DNA of 64,000 nucleotides, taken from Mycobacterium sp. (GTDB lineage: Bacteria > Actinomycetota > Actinomycetes > Mycobacteriales > Mycobacteriaceae). The DNA lies in NCBI GenBank assembly GCA_003987775.1, contig RXJD01000011.1, positions 62,001-126,000 of the forward strand, given 5' to 3'. The notes below the pieces were generated by a model, which was not told the origin of the DNA, ran no database searches, and was given only the letters and a program-made list of their open reading frames with translations. This document shows positions 52,730 to 61,774 of the stretch, piece by piece (position 1 is the stretch's first letter; every line of letters starts with the position of its first letter). The translations under genes were made by a program, and so were the position numbers.

Positions 52730-55309
52730 ATGACCCAGACAGCCGCCCCACCTGTGCTGACCGTGCGGTATGACGGAGCCGAGCGCACCTTTGCAGCCGG
52801 CCATGACGTAGTGATCGGCCGTGACCTGCGCGCCGATGTCCGCGTGGCACACCCCTTGATCTCCCGCGTGCATCTGTTGCTGCGCTTCGACCAGGGTCGA
52901 TGGGTCGCCATCGACAACGGCAGCCTCAACGGGCTGTACGTCAACAACCGCCGGGTGCCGGTCGTCGACATCCAGGACGGACAGCGCGTCAACATCGGCA
53001 ATCCCGACGGGCCGGCGCTCGACTTCGAGGTGGGCCGGCGCAACCAGGGCTCGGTCGGGCGCCCGCCGGCGACTACCGCCATGGCGATCCCGTCGCGGCC
53101 CAGCGGTCCCATCCCCGCCCAGGGCGGGCAGCCGCCGTCCGGCGCCAACTGGGGTGCGCCGCCGCAGCACCCGTCGACCGCACGGATGCCCGCCGCGCCG
53201 CCGGGCCAGCCCTCCGGCCCGCAGCCCCGGTATCCGTCCGGGCCGCAGCCGATGCAGCAACCGTCACCGCAGATCTACCGCTCGTCGGCGCAGCAGCAGC
53301 CGCCTCCGGTGATCGGTCGCACCGCCGAAGCGGGCAGCCGCACCTCGATGATGAAGATCCTGCGACCGGGCAAGGCCGGGGATCTGCCAGCGGGTGCCGT
53401 CAAGATCGGTCGCGCCGACGACAACGACATCGTCATCCCCGAGGTCCTGGCCTCCCGCCACCACGCGACCCTGATCCCGTCGCCCGGCGGCACGGAGATC
53501 CGGGACAACCGCAGCATCAACGGCACCTTCGTCAACGGCACCCGCGTCGAATCCGCCATCCTGCGTGACGGCGACGTGGTCACGATCGGCAACATCGACC
53601 TCGTCTTCGCCAACGGGGCGCTGTCCCGTCGCGAAGAGAGTCTGCTGGAGACCCGCACCGGCGGACTCGACGTGCGCGGCGTGACCTGGACCATCGAGGG
53701 CAACAAGACCCTGCTGGACAACATCTCGCTGACCGCGCGCCCAGGCATGCTCACCGCGGTCATCGGCCCGTCGGGGGCGGGCAAGTCGACCTTCGCCAAA
53801 CTGGTCGCCGGCTACACCCACCCGACCAGCGGGACGGTGTCATTCGAGGGGCACAACGTGCACTCCGAATACGCCTCGTTGCGAAGCAGGATCGGCATGG
53901 TGCCGCAGGACGACGTCGTGCACGGGCAGCTGACGGTGAAGCAGGCCCTGATGTACGCCGCCGAGTTGCGGTTGCCGCCCGACACCACCAAAGAGGACCG
54001 CGAGCAGGTGGTGGCGCGCGTCCTCGAGGAACTCGAGATGACCAAGCACCTCGAGACGAGGGTGGACAAGCTATCCGGCGGTCAGCGCAAGCGGGCTTCG
54101 GTCGCGCTGGAGCTGCTCACCGGGCCGTCGCTGCTGATCCTGGACGAGCCCACGTCCGGGCTGGACCCGGCGCTGGACCGCCAGGTCATGACGATGCTGC
54201 GGCAGCTGGCCGACGCAGGTCGTGTGGTGCTGGTGGTCACCCACTCGCTGACCTACCTCGACGTGTGCGACCAGGTGCTGCTGCTGGCCCCCGGCGGCAA
54301 GACGGCGTTCTGCGGACCCCCGAGCCAGATCGGCCCGTCGATGGGAACCACGAACTGGGCCGACATCTTCAGCTCGGTGGCCGAGGACCCGGACGGCGCC
54401 AAGGCCCGCTACCTGGCGCAGACGGGACCACCGCCACCGGTGCCGCCGACGGAGAAACCCGCGGAGTTGGGGGAGGCGGCCCATACCAGTCTGGTCCGGC
54501 AGTTCTCCACGATCGCGCGACGGCAGCTGCGGCTGATCATCTCCGACCGCGGATATTTCATCTTCCTGGCCATCCTGCCGTTCATCATGGGTTCGCTGTC
54601 CATGTCGGTGCCCGGTGACGTCGGCTTCAACGCACCGCCACTGACCAGTGACGCGCCCACCGAGCCGGCCCAGATTCTGGTGCTGCTGAACGTCGGCGCG
54701 GTCTTCATGGGCACCGCGCTGACGATCCGCGACCTTATCGGTGAGCGGGCGATCTTCCTGCGAGAACAGGCGGTCGGCCTGTCCACCACGGCTTACCTGC
54801 TGGCGAAGGTGTGCGTCTACACCATCCTGGCGCTCATCCAGTCGGCGATCGTGACCATCATCGCGCTGCTGGGCAAGCCGGGTCCGAAGGCCAGCGCCGT
54901 GGTGCTCGGAAGTCCTGCCCTCGAGCTGTACGTGGACATCGCGGCGACGACCGTGGCCTCGGCCATGCTCGGCCTGGTGTTGTCGTCGCTGGCCAAGACC
55001 AGCGAGCAGATCATGCCGCTTCTCGTGGTGGCGGTCATGTCTCAGCTGGTGTTCTCCGGCGGCATGATCCCGGTGACCAACCGCTTCGGGCTGGACCAGA
55101 TGTCGTGGGTCACCCCGGCACGCTGGGGCTTTGCAACATCGGCGTCCACCATCGACCTGACCAAGTTGTGTCCGGTGCCGCAGGTTCCCAAGGACGCGCA
55201 CTGGAAACACACGGCCGGGGCGTGGACCTTCGACATGGCGATGCTGGTGGTACTCAGTATCTTCTACCTGGGCTTCGTGCGGTGGAAGATTCGCCTCAAG
55301 AGTGGCTGA
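52730..55309 (+). CDS. Twin-FHA ABC transporter (Rv1747 type)
   Basis: 859 residues, close to the 865 of Rv1747. FHA1 (about 20-100, VIGRDLRADVRVAHPLISRVH) and FHA2 (about 220-300, IGRADDNDIVIPEVLASRHH) are joined by a Pro/Gln/Ser-rich linker. Next come an ABC domain (Walker [10 protein letters not shown] at about 346, LSGGQRKR at about 448, LLILDEPTSG) and six C-terminal helices. FHA domains bind phosphothreonine; in M. tuberculosis PknF phosphorylates this transporter in the inter-FHA linker, and its clustering and export activity depend on that. Phosphatidylinositol mannosides are a proposed cargo. ATG 52730 is preferred to 52700 because the usual MTQ start and a -10 element fit it. Confidence 0.95.
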   Translation: MTQTAAPPVLTVRYDGAERTFAAGHDVVIGRDLRADVRVAHPLISRVHLLLRFDQGRWVAIDNGSLNGLYVNNRRVPVVDIQDGQRVNIGNPDGPALDFEVGRRNQGSVGRPPATTAMAIPSRPSGPIPAQGGQPPSGANWGAPPQHPSTARMPAAPPGQPSGPQPRYPSGPQPMQQPSPQIYRSSAQQQPPPVIGRTAEAGSRTSMMKILRPGKAGDLPAGAVKIGRADDNDIVIPEVLASRHHATLIPSPGGTEIRDNRSINGTFVNGTRVESAILRDGDVVTIGNIDLVFANGALSRREESLLETRTGGLDVRGVTWTIEGNKTLLDNISLTARPGMLTAVIGPSGAGKSTFAKLVAGYTHPTSGTVSFEGHNVHSEYASLRSRIGMVPQDDVVHGQLTVKQALMYAAELRLPPDTTKEDREQVVARVLEELEMTKHLETRVDKLSGGQRKRASVALELLTGPSLLILDEPTSGLDPALDRQVMTMLRQLADAGRVVLVVTHSLTYLDVCDQVLLLAPGGKTAFCGPPSQIGPSMGTTNWADIFSSVAEDPDGAKARYLAQTGPPPPVPPTEKPAELGEAAHTSLVRQFSTIARRQLRLIISDRGYFIFLAILPFIMGSLSMSVPGDVGFNAPPLTSDAPTEPAQILVLLNVGAVFMGTALTIRDLIGERAIFLREQAVGLSTTAYLLAKVCVYTILALIQSAIVTIIALLGKPGPKASAVVLGSPALELYVDIAATTVASAMLGLVLSSLAKTSEQIMPLLVVAVMSQLVFSGGMIPVTNRFGLDQMSWVTPARWGFATSASTIDLTKLCPVPQVPKDAHWKHTAGAWTFDMAMLVVLSIFYLGFVRWKIRLKSG

Positions 55310-55512
55310 CCGGCACTGACGGTCTTGGTTTCCCACTCGGCGCCCACATTCGCCAGCAGTAACGCGAACATCACACCGGCCGCCGTGACCGGCAGGCCGA
55401 GGTAGAGCATCCAGCCGACCGGAAGGCCGGCCCTGCTCAGCGAGACGTAGTGCAGCAGCAGGACCACGGCGACGGCACAGCCGGTCAGCAGCACCACGAC
55501 TTTCGTCTTCAT
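55264..55512 (-). CDS. Small two-helix membrane protein
   Basis: 82 residues with hydrophobic segments VVVLLTGCAVAVVLLLHYV and MLYLGLPVTAAGVMFALLLA and a basic tail. It begins 11 nt after the M48 protease stop on the same strand, so the two are probably cotranscribed. Its last 46 nt run antisense to the end of the FHA-ABC gene. No ribosome site is obvious. Family unknown; a partner or substrate of the membrane protease is possible but speculative. Confidence 0.65.
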   Translation of the reverse strand: MKTKVVVLLTGCAVAVVLLLHYVSLSRAGLPVGWMLYLGLPVTAAGVMFALLLANVGAEWETKTVSAGQPLLRRIFHRTKPR

Positions 55513-55523
55513 CGCCGTGGCGC

Positions 55524-56414
55524 CTACCTGGGCCACGGCGCGTTGCCCGGTGCGGGCCACTGCGGGGCGGCCACCGGGTGCTTCGGCCGGAAGAACAGCG
55601 CGCCCGCGACCGCGCGGTTGCGCAGCGCCGAGGCGCGCCACGTGTTCACCGGGTGTGAGGCCACCATGTTGGCCAGCCACACGAAGAATCCGGTCTCCGT
55701 GCCGGCCCGGTCGGCCATGCCGTCGAAGTCGACCCAGCGCAGCAGGTACTTGCCCGCACTCAGCACGCCGATCGCACGGCGGGCGCCCTCCGGCCGAAAC
55801 GCGTAGCCGTAGTTGTCGGCCGTGTATTCCATCGAGCGCGAAAGCGCCTGCCCGAGGAACGGGATCTTCATGGCCAGCTGGCTGAGTTGACGCCAGTACG
55901 ACGCATGCCCGGCAGCGATGTGACCGACCTCGTGGCCGATGACGAAGGCCAGCGCCTCGGGATCGCGTGCCTGACCACCGATTTCGAAGAGGTCGCTGTA
56001 GACCACGACGTAGCGGCGGAAGCCGTGCCCGCTGGCGAAGGCGTTGATCTGGCCGTTGCCCAGCACGACGTAGGCGTCCGGCACCTCGGGGAGGCCGAAT
56101 CGCTGGGCCGCCTCGACGACCAGCCAGTAGCCCTCGGGAAACTGGGTGGGCGACATCTTCACGCCGTTCGTGCGCTGCCGGCCGTAGTTCAGCCCGCGAC
56201 CGAGGAACAGCAGCAGCGGCGTGGCCAGCAGGGACAACCACAGCAGGCTGACCTTGCCGGACAGCACCACCGCTAGCGCGATCAGGTACAGCACCACGCT
56301 GGAGGCGATGACCAGCACAAGTAGTCCGATCTCCCACGGGTGGCGCCGCGGCTGGTCGCGGAAGCCGGTCGGCGGGTGCGGGTGGTAGTGGGTCGGTGAA
56401 TCGACAATGGCCAT
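55524..56414 (-). CDS. M48-family membrane zinc metalloprotease
   Basis: 296 residues. Two membrane helices (about 28-50 and 53-72) precede the catalytic domain, which has the zinc motif HEVGH in FVIGHEVGHIAAGH, and the third ligand in MEYTADNYGY. NAFASGHG is the usual M48 substrate-edge strand. It resembles HtpX/Ste24-type proteases involved in membrane-protein quality control. The nearest ribosome site (AGGAG) is about 13 nt from ATG 56414. It is divergent from the ligase/aldolase fusion gene. Confidence 0.9.
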   Translation of the reverse strand: MAIVDSPTHYHPHPPTGFRDQPRRHPWEIGLLVLVIASSVVLYLIALAVVLSGKVSLLWLSLLATPLLLFLGRGLNYGRQRTNGVKMSPTQFPEGYWLVVEAAQRFGLPEVPDAYVVLGNGQINAFASGHGFRRYVVVYSDLFEIGGQARDPEALAFVIGHEVGHIAAGHASYWRQLSQLAMKIPFLGQALSRSMEYTADNYGYAFRPEGARRAIGVLSAGKYLLRWVDFDGMADRAGTETGFFVWLANMVASHPVNTWRASALRNRAVAGALFFRPKHPVAAPQWPAPGNAPWPR

Positions 56415-56568
56415 GACGGTTGCTGGACTCCTGATGTCGGTCTGCGCCGGATTTCCGGCTCTACCAGGGTCCGCACCGGCCCTTGGAAGGTTCTGGAGAA
56501 ATTCTTGGAGTGCTGGTCAGCGCGCCGCTCACGCGGTGCCCGGTGACCTGCGTCACCGTCGGCGCTCC

Positions 56569-56574
56569 TATCAT
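56569..56574 (+). promoter_or_regulatory. -10 element for a leaderless ligase/aldolase transcript
   Basis: TATCAT ends exactly 7 nt before ATG 56581, and there is no ribosome site. GTGACC at 56543-56548 is a possible -35 with a long (20-nt) spacer. Confidence 0.45.
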
Positions 56575-56580
56575 TCGGTT

Positions 56581-58971
56581 ATGACCGCCGGTGCGCTCAC
56601 CTTGATGGGATCGCCGGCATTCGCAGCCGACGACACGGCGGCGTTCCGTGCCGCGGGGTGGTGGACCGACTCGACACTGTCGGACGCCGTTCGCCGCAAC
56701 GGCGAGCGATCCCCGGACCGGATGGCCTACGTCGACCACCCCGCTGGCGCCCTGACATGGCGGGAATTCGATGCCGCGGCGACCGCCCTGGCCGGACAGC
56801 TGGCCGGGTTAGGCATCACTCGTGGCGATCGGGTCGCGGTGTGGCACGGCGATACCGCCGCCCTCCATGCGCTGTTCGTCGCAGTCGAGCGCTGCGGTGC
56901 GGTCGTGGTCGGCATCGGCGCCCGGGCCGGCACCCGGGAGGTGGCTCACTTGCTGGCCGCCACCGAACCCAGGGTTCTGATCGCCGATCAGCGGCGCAGC
57001 GCCGTCGCGGCGGAAGCGGAGTTACCGATTCCGGTTCGGGTGCTCAGCGGTGACGGCGCCGCGTTGCGCCTCGACGTCGACGCACCGGCCGCGGCGCCGG
57101 GTGTGCAGTCCCCACTCGGCCCTGACGACGTCTTTCTGATCAATTCCACGTCCGGCACCACGGGGCTGCCCAAGTGCGTCGTGCACACCCAGAATCGCTG
57201 GCACTACTTCCACCAGAAGGCGGTCGCCAACGGCCGGCTGACGTCCGACGACGTGTTTCTGTCGGTGGTTCCGATGCCGTTCGGGTTCGGGCTGTGGACC
57301 AGCCACACCACTCCGATCCAGCTGGGCGCCACCACGGTACTGCTGCAGCGGTTCGATACCCGGGCGGCGTGCGAGGCGATCGCCCGCCACAAGGTCACCG
57401 TATTGTGCTGTGTGAGTACCCAATTGACGATGCTCATGGCCGACCCGGTGGTGCGCGAGACCGACCTGAGCTCACTTCGGGTGGTGTTCACCGGCGGCGA
57501 GGCGCTGCCGTATCGGCCGGCCGCGGAGTTCGAGGAACTCACCGGAGCCAAGATCCTGCAGTTCTACGGGTCCAACGAAACCGGACTGCTCAGCGGCACC
57601 ACCCTGGACGACTCGCTGCACCATCGGCTGCGTACCGGTGGCCGGATCGTCCCCGAAATGAACGTCCGTCTCTACGACGGAGACTGCGACGTCACGGCGA
57701 CCGGGCGCGGCCAGCCGGCCTGCCGCGGTCCGGCGACCAGCCTCGGTTACCTCACCGGTTTGCAAGGCGGGGCAGACCACGATCAGTTGTTCACCCGGGA
57801 CGGGTGGATGCGGATGGGTGACATCTGCGAGATCGACGCGGACGGCTACCTCAGCGTCACCGGCCGCACCTCCGACTTCATCGTGCGGGGCGGCAAGAAC
57901 ATCAGCGCCGCGCAAGTCGAAGACGCCGCCATGACACATCCGGCGCTGGCACTGGCAGCAGCGGTGGCGATGCCCGATCCGGTATTCGGCGAAAAGGTCT
58001 GCCTCTATGCCGAACTCGTCGACTCGTGCACCCTCGAGCTGCCGCAACTCGTCGATCACCTACTGGCGCTCGGTGTTTCCAAGGAACTGCTCCCCGAGCG
58101 GCTCATCGTGGTAGCCGAGCTGCCCCGGTCCTCGGGAGGCAAGGTGGCCAAAGGTGAACTCCGCCACAATCTTCGAGCCAGGATGGAGGCGGGCGTGATG
58201 GATGCTCCGCAGGGACGGCGTGGCGGTCTTCAGGTATGGGCGCCGTCGGTGGTGCCGCCGATCGGGGTCGAGCTGTCCGACGAACAGGCGCTCGCCGTGG
58301 CGTTCCGCCACCTGGCCTCCATCGGGTTCGCTGAGAACATGGCCGGGCACATCACCTGGCAGCGTGACGGCCATACCGACATGCTGGTCAACCCGTGGGG
58401 CCTGTGGTGGCAGGAACTCACCGCGTCGGACATCTGCGAAGTGGACGCGGATGCGCGTCTGGTACGCGGTCGCTGGGATGTGACACCGGCCATCCACATT
58501 CACACCGAACTGCACCGGGTGCGCGACGACGCCCGGGTGGTCATTCACAACCACCCCTACTACGTCTGTGTGCTGGCCGCACTCGGCAGGCTGCCGGAGC
58601 TGGTGCATCAAACCGGATCGCTGTTCCTCGACGATATGTGCCTCGTCGAAACCTATGAGGGGGAGATCGACACCCCTTCTCGGGCAGCCGAACTCGTCGC
58701 TCACATCGGCAGTGCCAACCTGACGGTGCTGGCCAACCACGGCGTCATCGCCACCGGCCGCAATCTGCCCGAAGCCGTCTACCGGGCGGCGTCCATCGAA
58801 CGGGTGTGCCGGATGGCCTACGACGTCATGCTGACCGGCATCGAACCGTCGCAGATGAAGTGGTCGGACATGATGGGCATGCGTGCCTCGCTGATCGAGC
58901 GCGCGGCGGATGTCTACTGGGCGGGTGCGGCACGGATGACGATCAAAGCCGATCCCGATGTGCTCACCTGA
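56581..58971 (+). CDS. Acyl-CoA synthetase (AMP-ligase) fused to class II aldolase
   Basis: 796 residues in one uninterrupted frame. Residues about 30-535 are an ANL adenylating enzyme: STSGTTGLPK P-loop, FYGSNETG, the hinge in GRTSDFIVRGGKNI and the catalytic lysine in SGGKVAKGEL. Residues about 560-790 are a class II aldolase/adducin domain with HTELHRVRDD (candidate catalytic Glu), the metal ligands HNHPYY and ANHGVIATG. The junction (ARMEAGVMDAPQGRRGG) includes an internal ATG, but there is no stop between the halves. The pair could activate an acid and cleave or form a carbon-carbon bond on the same or linked intermediate. An amidohydrolase follows. Confidence 0.9.
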   Translation: MTAGALTLMGSPAFAADDTAAFRAAGWWTDSTLSDAVRRNGERSPDRMAYVDHPAGALTWREFDAAATALAGQLAGLGITRGDRVAVWHGDTAALHALFVAVERCGAVVVGIGARAGTREVAHLLAATEPRVLIADQRRSAVAAEAELPIPVRVLSGDGAALRLDVDAPAAAPGVQSPLGPDDVFLINSTSGTTGLPKCVVHTQNRWHYFHQKAVANGRLTSDDVFLSVVPMPFGFGLWTSHTTPIQLGATTVLLQRFDTRAACEAIARHKVTVLCCVSTQLTMLMADPVVRETDLSSLRVVFTGGEALPYRPAAEFEELTGAKILQFYGSNETGLLSGTTLDDSLHHRLRTGGRIVPEMNVRLYDGDCDVTATGRGQPACRGPATSLGYLTGLQGGADHDQLFTRDGWMRMGDICEIDADGYLSVTGRTSDFIVRGGKNISAAQVEDAAMTHPALALAAAVAMPDPVFGEKVCLYAELVDSCTLELPQLVDHLLALGVSKELLPERLIVVAELPRSSGGKVAKGELRHNLRARMEAGVMDAPQGRRGGLQVWAPSVVPPIGVELSDEQALAVAFRHLASIGFAENMAGHITWQRDGHTDMLVNPWGLWWQELTASDICEVDADARLVRGRWDVTPAIHIHTELHRVRDDARVVIHNHPYYVCVLAALGRLPELVHQTGSLFLDDMCLVETYEGEIDTPSRAAELVAHIGSANLTVLANHGVIATGRNLPEAVYRAASIERVCRMAYDVMLTGIEPSQMKWSDMMGMRASLIERAADVYWAGAARMTIKADPDVLT

Positions 58972-58974
58972 CCC

Positions 58975-59034
58975 GCGAGTAGACACAAAATCGCCCTGGA
59001 GCGGACGCTCCAAGGGGATTTTGTGTCTGCTCGC
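58975..59034. repeat. Long near-perfect inverted repeat (REP-like element or terminator)
   Basis: Two 29-nt arms (58975-59003 and 59006-59034) are complementary at 26 of 29 positions around a 2-nt centre. The element starts 4 nt after the fusion-gene stop and ends 7 nt before the ribosome site of the amidohydrolase. The outer part (GCGAGTAGACACAAAATC and its complement) resembles a short sequence I have seen repeatedly in mycobacterial intergenic DNA. It may be a repetitive extragenic palindrome and a bidirectional terminator. Confidence 0.75.
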
Positions 59035-59052
59035 CACTGGAAGGAGACCGGC

Positions 59053-60321
59053 GTGAAATCGATTGACGAGTTGGCCACCGACCTGAACTTCACCACCGCC
59101 AAGACCGGTGAGCAGCGGACGGTGACGCTGCTGCCGGATCCCCCCAGGGCGGACCGCCGCTACACCGTCATCTCGGTCGACGACCACATCGTTGAACCGC
59201 CGGACACGTTCACCGGCCGTCTCCCGCGGAAGTTCGCCGACCGGGCGCCCACCGTCGTCGACACCCCCGAAGGCGGGCAGACCTGGGTATACGACGGCCA
59301 GGTGCTACCCAACGTCGGCTTCAACGCGGTGGTGGGACGGCCGGTGTCGGAGTACGGCTTCGAGCCGGTGCGATTCGACGAAATGCGCAGGGGCGCTTGG
59401 GATATCCATGAGCGGGTCAAGGACATGGACCTCAACGGCATCTACGCGTCGCTGAACTTTCCCTCGTTTCTGCCGGGATTCGCCGGCCAGCGGCTGCAGC
59501 AGGTGACCAAGGACCGCGACCTGGCGCTGGCCTCGGTACGTGCGTGGAACGACTGGCATCTGGAGGCGTGGGCGGGAGCCTATCCCGGCCGCATCATTCC
59601 GTGTCAGCTGCCCTGGCTGCTGGATCCCGAGCTGGGGGCCACGATGATCCGCGAGAACGCCGAGCGCGGATTTCACGCCGTGACGTTCAGCGAGAACCCG
59701 GCGATGCTGGGATTGCCGAGCATCCACTCGGGCTACTGGGAGCCGATAATGGCGGCCTGCGCCGAGACCGGCACCGTGGTGAATCTGCACATCGGTTCCT
59801 CCGGCTCCTCGCCGTCGACGACCGCCGACGCGCCACCGGATGTGCAGGGTGTGCTGTTCTTCGCCTACGCGATCTCGGCCGCCGTGGACTGGCTGTACTC
59901 GGGGCTGCCCAGCCGCTTTCCCGACCTGAGAATCTGTTTGTCCGAGGGCGGAATCGGCTGGGTGGCCGGCCTGCTGGACCGCCTGGACCACATGCTGAGC
60001 TATCACGAGATGTACGGCACCTGGCGCGCACTCGGCGAAACTCTCACGCCCGCAGAGGTTTTCCAGCGAAATTTCTGGTTTTGCGCGGTGGAGGACAAAT
60101 CGTCGTTCGTGCAGTACGAGCGCATCGGGGTGGACAACATCATGCTGGAAGCCGACTACCCGCACTGCGATTCGACGTGGCCACACACCCAGCAGACGAT
60201 CCACCAGGAGATCGGTGGACTACCGGACGAGGTGATCCGGAAGATCACCTGGCAGAACGCAGCTCGGCTCTATCAGCACCCCGTGCCTGAAGAGGTACAG
60301 CGGGATCCAAACGCGTTCTAA
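59053..60321 (+). CDS. Amidohydrolase-2 family (ACMSD-like) metal-dependent hydrolase/decarboxylase
   Basis: 422 residues from GTG 59053, with AAGGAG 6 nt upstream. The TIM-barrel signatures are VDDHIVEPPDTF at the first strand, VNLHIGSSG for the mid-barrel histidine, ICLSEGGIGW, and EADYPHCDSTWP for the terminal aspartate. Family members decarboxylate or hydrolyse aromatic and ring-cleavage acids using Zn or Mn. Here the first strand has DDH rather than the HxH of true ACMSD. The preceding ligase/aldolase suggests a shared catabolic route. It overlaps the convergent CBS gene by 4 nt. Confidence 0.88.
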   Translation: MKSIDELATDLNFTTAKTGEQRTVTLLPDPPRADRRYTVISVDDHIVEPPDTFTGRLPRKFADRAPTVVDTPEGGQTWVYDGQVLPNVGFNAVVGRPVSEYGFEPVRFDEMRRGAWDIHERVKDMDLNGIYASLNFPSFLPGFAGQRLQQVTKDRDLALASVRAWNDWHLEAWAGAYPGRIIPCQLPWLLDPELGATMIRENAERGFHAVTFSENPAMLGLPSIHSGYWEPIMAACAETGTVVNLHIGSSGSSPSTTADAPPDVQGVLFFAYAISAAVDWLYSGLPSRFPDLRICLSEGGIGWVAGLLDRLDHMLSYHEMYGTWRALGETLTPAEVFQRNFWFCAVEDKSSFVQYERIGVDNIMLEADYPHCDSTWPHTQQTIHQEIGGLPDEVIRKITWQNAARLYQHPVPEEVQRDPNAF

Positions 60322-60731
60322 ACGTCGACCTCGGCTTCGGAGCAGTAGACCCCGAGCACGTCGCGGGCCGAGACGATGCCCACCAGTGCGCCGTCGCGTT
60401 CCACCAATATGTGGCGGATGTAGCGGTCCATCATCCGGGTGGCGACTTCGTCGATGGTGGCATCGGCATCACACCAGATGAGTTTGGTGCTGGCCACGTC
60501 GGCGGCGCGGACGGCGTTCGGATCGATGCCGGAGGCCACCGCTCGGACGATATCGCGCTCGCTGACCAGGGCGCCGGGGCTGTCCTCGTCGCCGATGACC
60601 ATGGCACCGACGTTTTCGGCCACCATCGCGCGCGCGGCGTCGGCGAGGGATGCGTCACCGGCGACGCGGGCCACCGGATCGCCGGTCACGGTGGAGATCG
60701 GAAGGTTCCCAACAGAAGAGAAGGCAGTCAC
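60318..60731 (-). CDS. Tandem CBS-domain protein
   Basis: 137 residues made of two CBS domains: VARVAGDASLADAARAMVAENVGAMVI and the following ALVSERDIVRAVAS form the first; LIWCDADATIDEVATRMMDRYIRHILV and LVGIVSARDVLG form the second (segments listed in parts). CBS pairs bind adenosine nucleotides or other ligands and usually act as energy sensors. The start is GTG 60731, without a clear ribosome site. Partner unknown. Confidence 0.88.
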   Translation of the reverse strand: MTAFSSVGNLPISTVTGDPVARVAGDASLADAARAMVAENVGAMVIGDEDSPGALVSERDIVRAVASGIDPNAVRAADVASTKLIWCDADATIDEVATRMMDRYIRHILVERDGALVGIVSARDVLGVYCSEAEVDV

Positions 60732-60842
60732 GTCACCATGTTCGTCACGGCGGGTCGGCCGTCTCTAGTGACTTCAGTCCCTAAATCTGGTGGCCTTGGT
60801 TGACGGCGGGCTGCCAGAGATTCCGACGATTACCGCCGTCTG

Positions 60843-60848
60843 TATGGT
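60843..60848 (+). promoter_or_regulatory. -10 element before the esterase gene
   Basis: TATGGT ends 9 nt before ATG 60857, which would give a 5' leader of about 2 nt. TTCCGA (60821-60826) at a 16-nt spacer is a weak -35. No ribosome site precedes the ATG. Confidence 0.35.
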
Positions 60849-60856
60849 CAGTGGCG

Positions 60857-61774
60857 ATGAGTAACCAGTATCCCGCCGACGCGTTCACGTCGCGGCATGC
60901 CGTGGATCCCGATCTCCGGTCGATCGCCCGAATCCTGCCCCGGGGATACGGGCTGCATCGCGGCCTGCGGTTGCCCCGCGCGCTGATGGGGCTGGCCGGG
61001 GTCACCGGACGTGAGCGCGATGTGCCGGTGGCCGCGGTCAACGGCGACGTCACCGTGCGGGTGCACCGGCCGGCCGGATTGCCGCAGCCGGCGCCGGCGC
61101 TGCTGTGGGTCCACGGCGGCGGAACGGTGATGGGTAGTGCCGCCCAAGAGGACCGGTACTGCCGCAAACTCTCCTATCTGGCCGGCGTGGCGGTGGTGGC
61201 GGTGGAACATCGCCTGGCACCGGAGCATCCCTACCCGGTTCCGCTGGACGACTGCTACGCGGCGCTGTTGTGGTTGCAGCGCCAATCGTGGGTGGACGCC
61301 ACCCGGATCGCGGTGGGAGGCGCCAGTGCCGGGGGCTATTTCGCGGCCGCGCTGGCCCAGCGCGCACAGGATCGCGGCGACGTCGCGCCGGTGTTCCAGA
61401 TGCTGGTCTACCCGATGCTCGATGACCGCACCGGCGCGAAACCCGATGGCCGCAAACGCTTCATGTGGAGTGAACGGGACAATCAGCTGGCCTGGCAGTG
61501 GTACCTGGCCGGTTCGGATCCCGACGAGGCGGTGCCGGCGCGCCGCACCGACCTATCGGGTCTACCGCCGGCCTGGATCGGCGTCGGCACCCTCGACCTG
61601 TTCTATCCGGAGTGCGTCTCGTACGCGAGGCGGCTGCGCGCGGCGGGCGTTCCCGTCCACGAACACATCGCCGCCGGCGCTTTCCACGCCTTCGACCTGC
61701 TGGCGCCGAATGCGCCGATCTCCTTGTCTTTCTTCGCCAGTCAGTGTGAGCACCTGCGCGCAGCGCTTAGGTGA
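60857..61774 (+). CDS. Alpha/beta hydrolase, hormone-sensitive-lipase (Lip) family
   Basis: 305 residues from ATG 60857. The oxyanion motif HGGGTVMG and the nucleophile GGASAGG mark the bacterial HSL family; the acid residue is probably in GTLDLFYP and the histidine in GAFHAFD. The protein is cytoplasmic, with no signal peptide. Mycobacterial Lip proteins hydrolyse short- to medium-chain esters. Its last 8 nt overlap the convergent fabG3 gene. Confidence 0.92.
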   Translation: MSNQYPADAFTSRHAVDPDLRSIARILPRGYGLHRGLRLPRALMGLAGVTGRERDVPVAAVNGDVTVRVHRPAGLPQPAPALLWVHGGGTVMGSAAQEDRYCRKLSYLAGVAVVAVEHRLAPEHPYPVPLDDCYAALLWLQRQSWVDATRIAVGGASAGGYFAAALAQRAQDRGDVAPVFQMLVYPMLDDRTGAKPDGRKRFMWSERDNQLAWQWYLAGSDPDEAVPARRTDLSGLPPAWIGVGTLDLFYPECVSYARRLRAAGVPVHEHIAAGAFHAFDLLAPNAPISLSFFASQCEHLRAALR

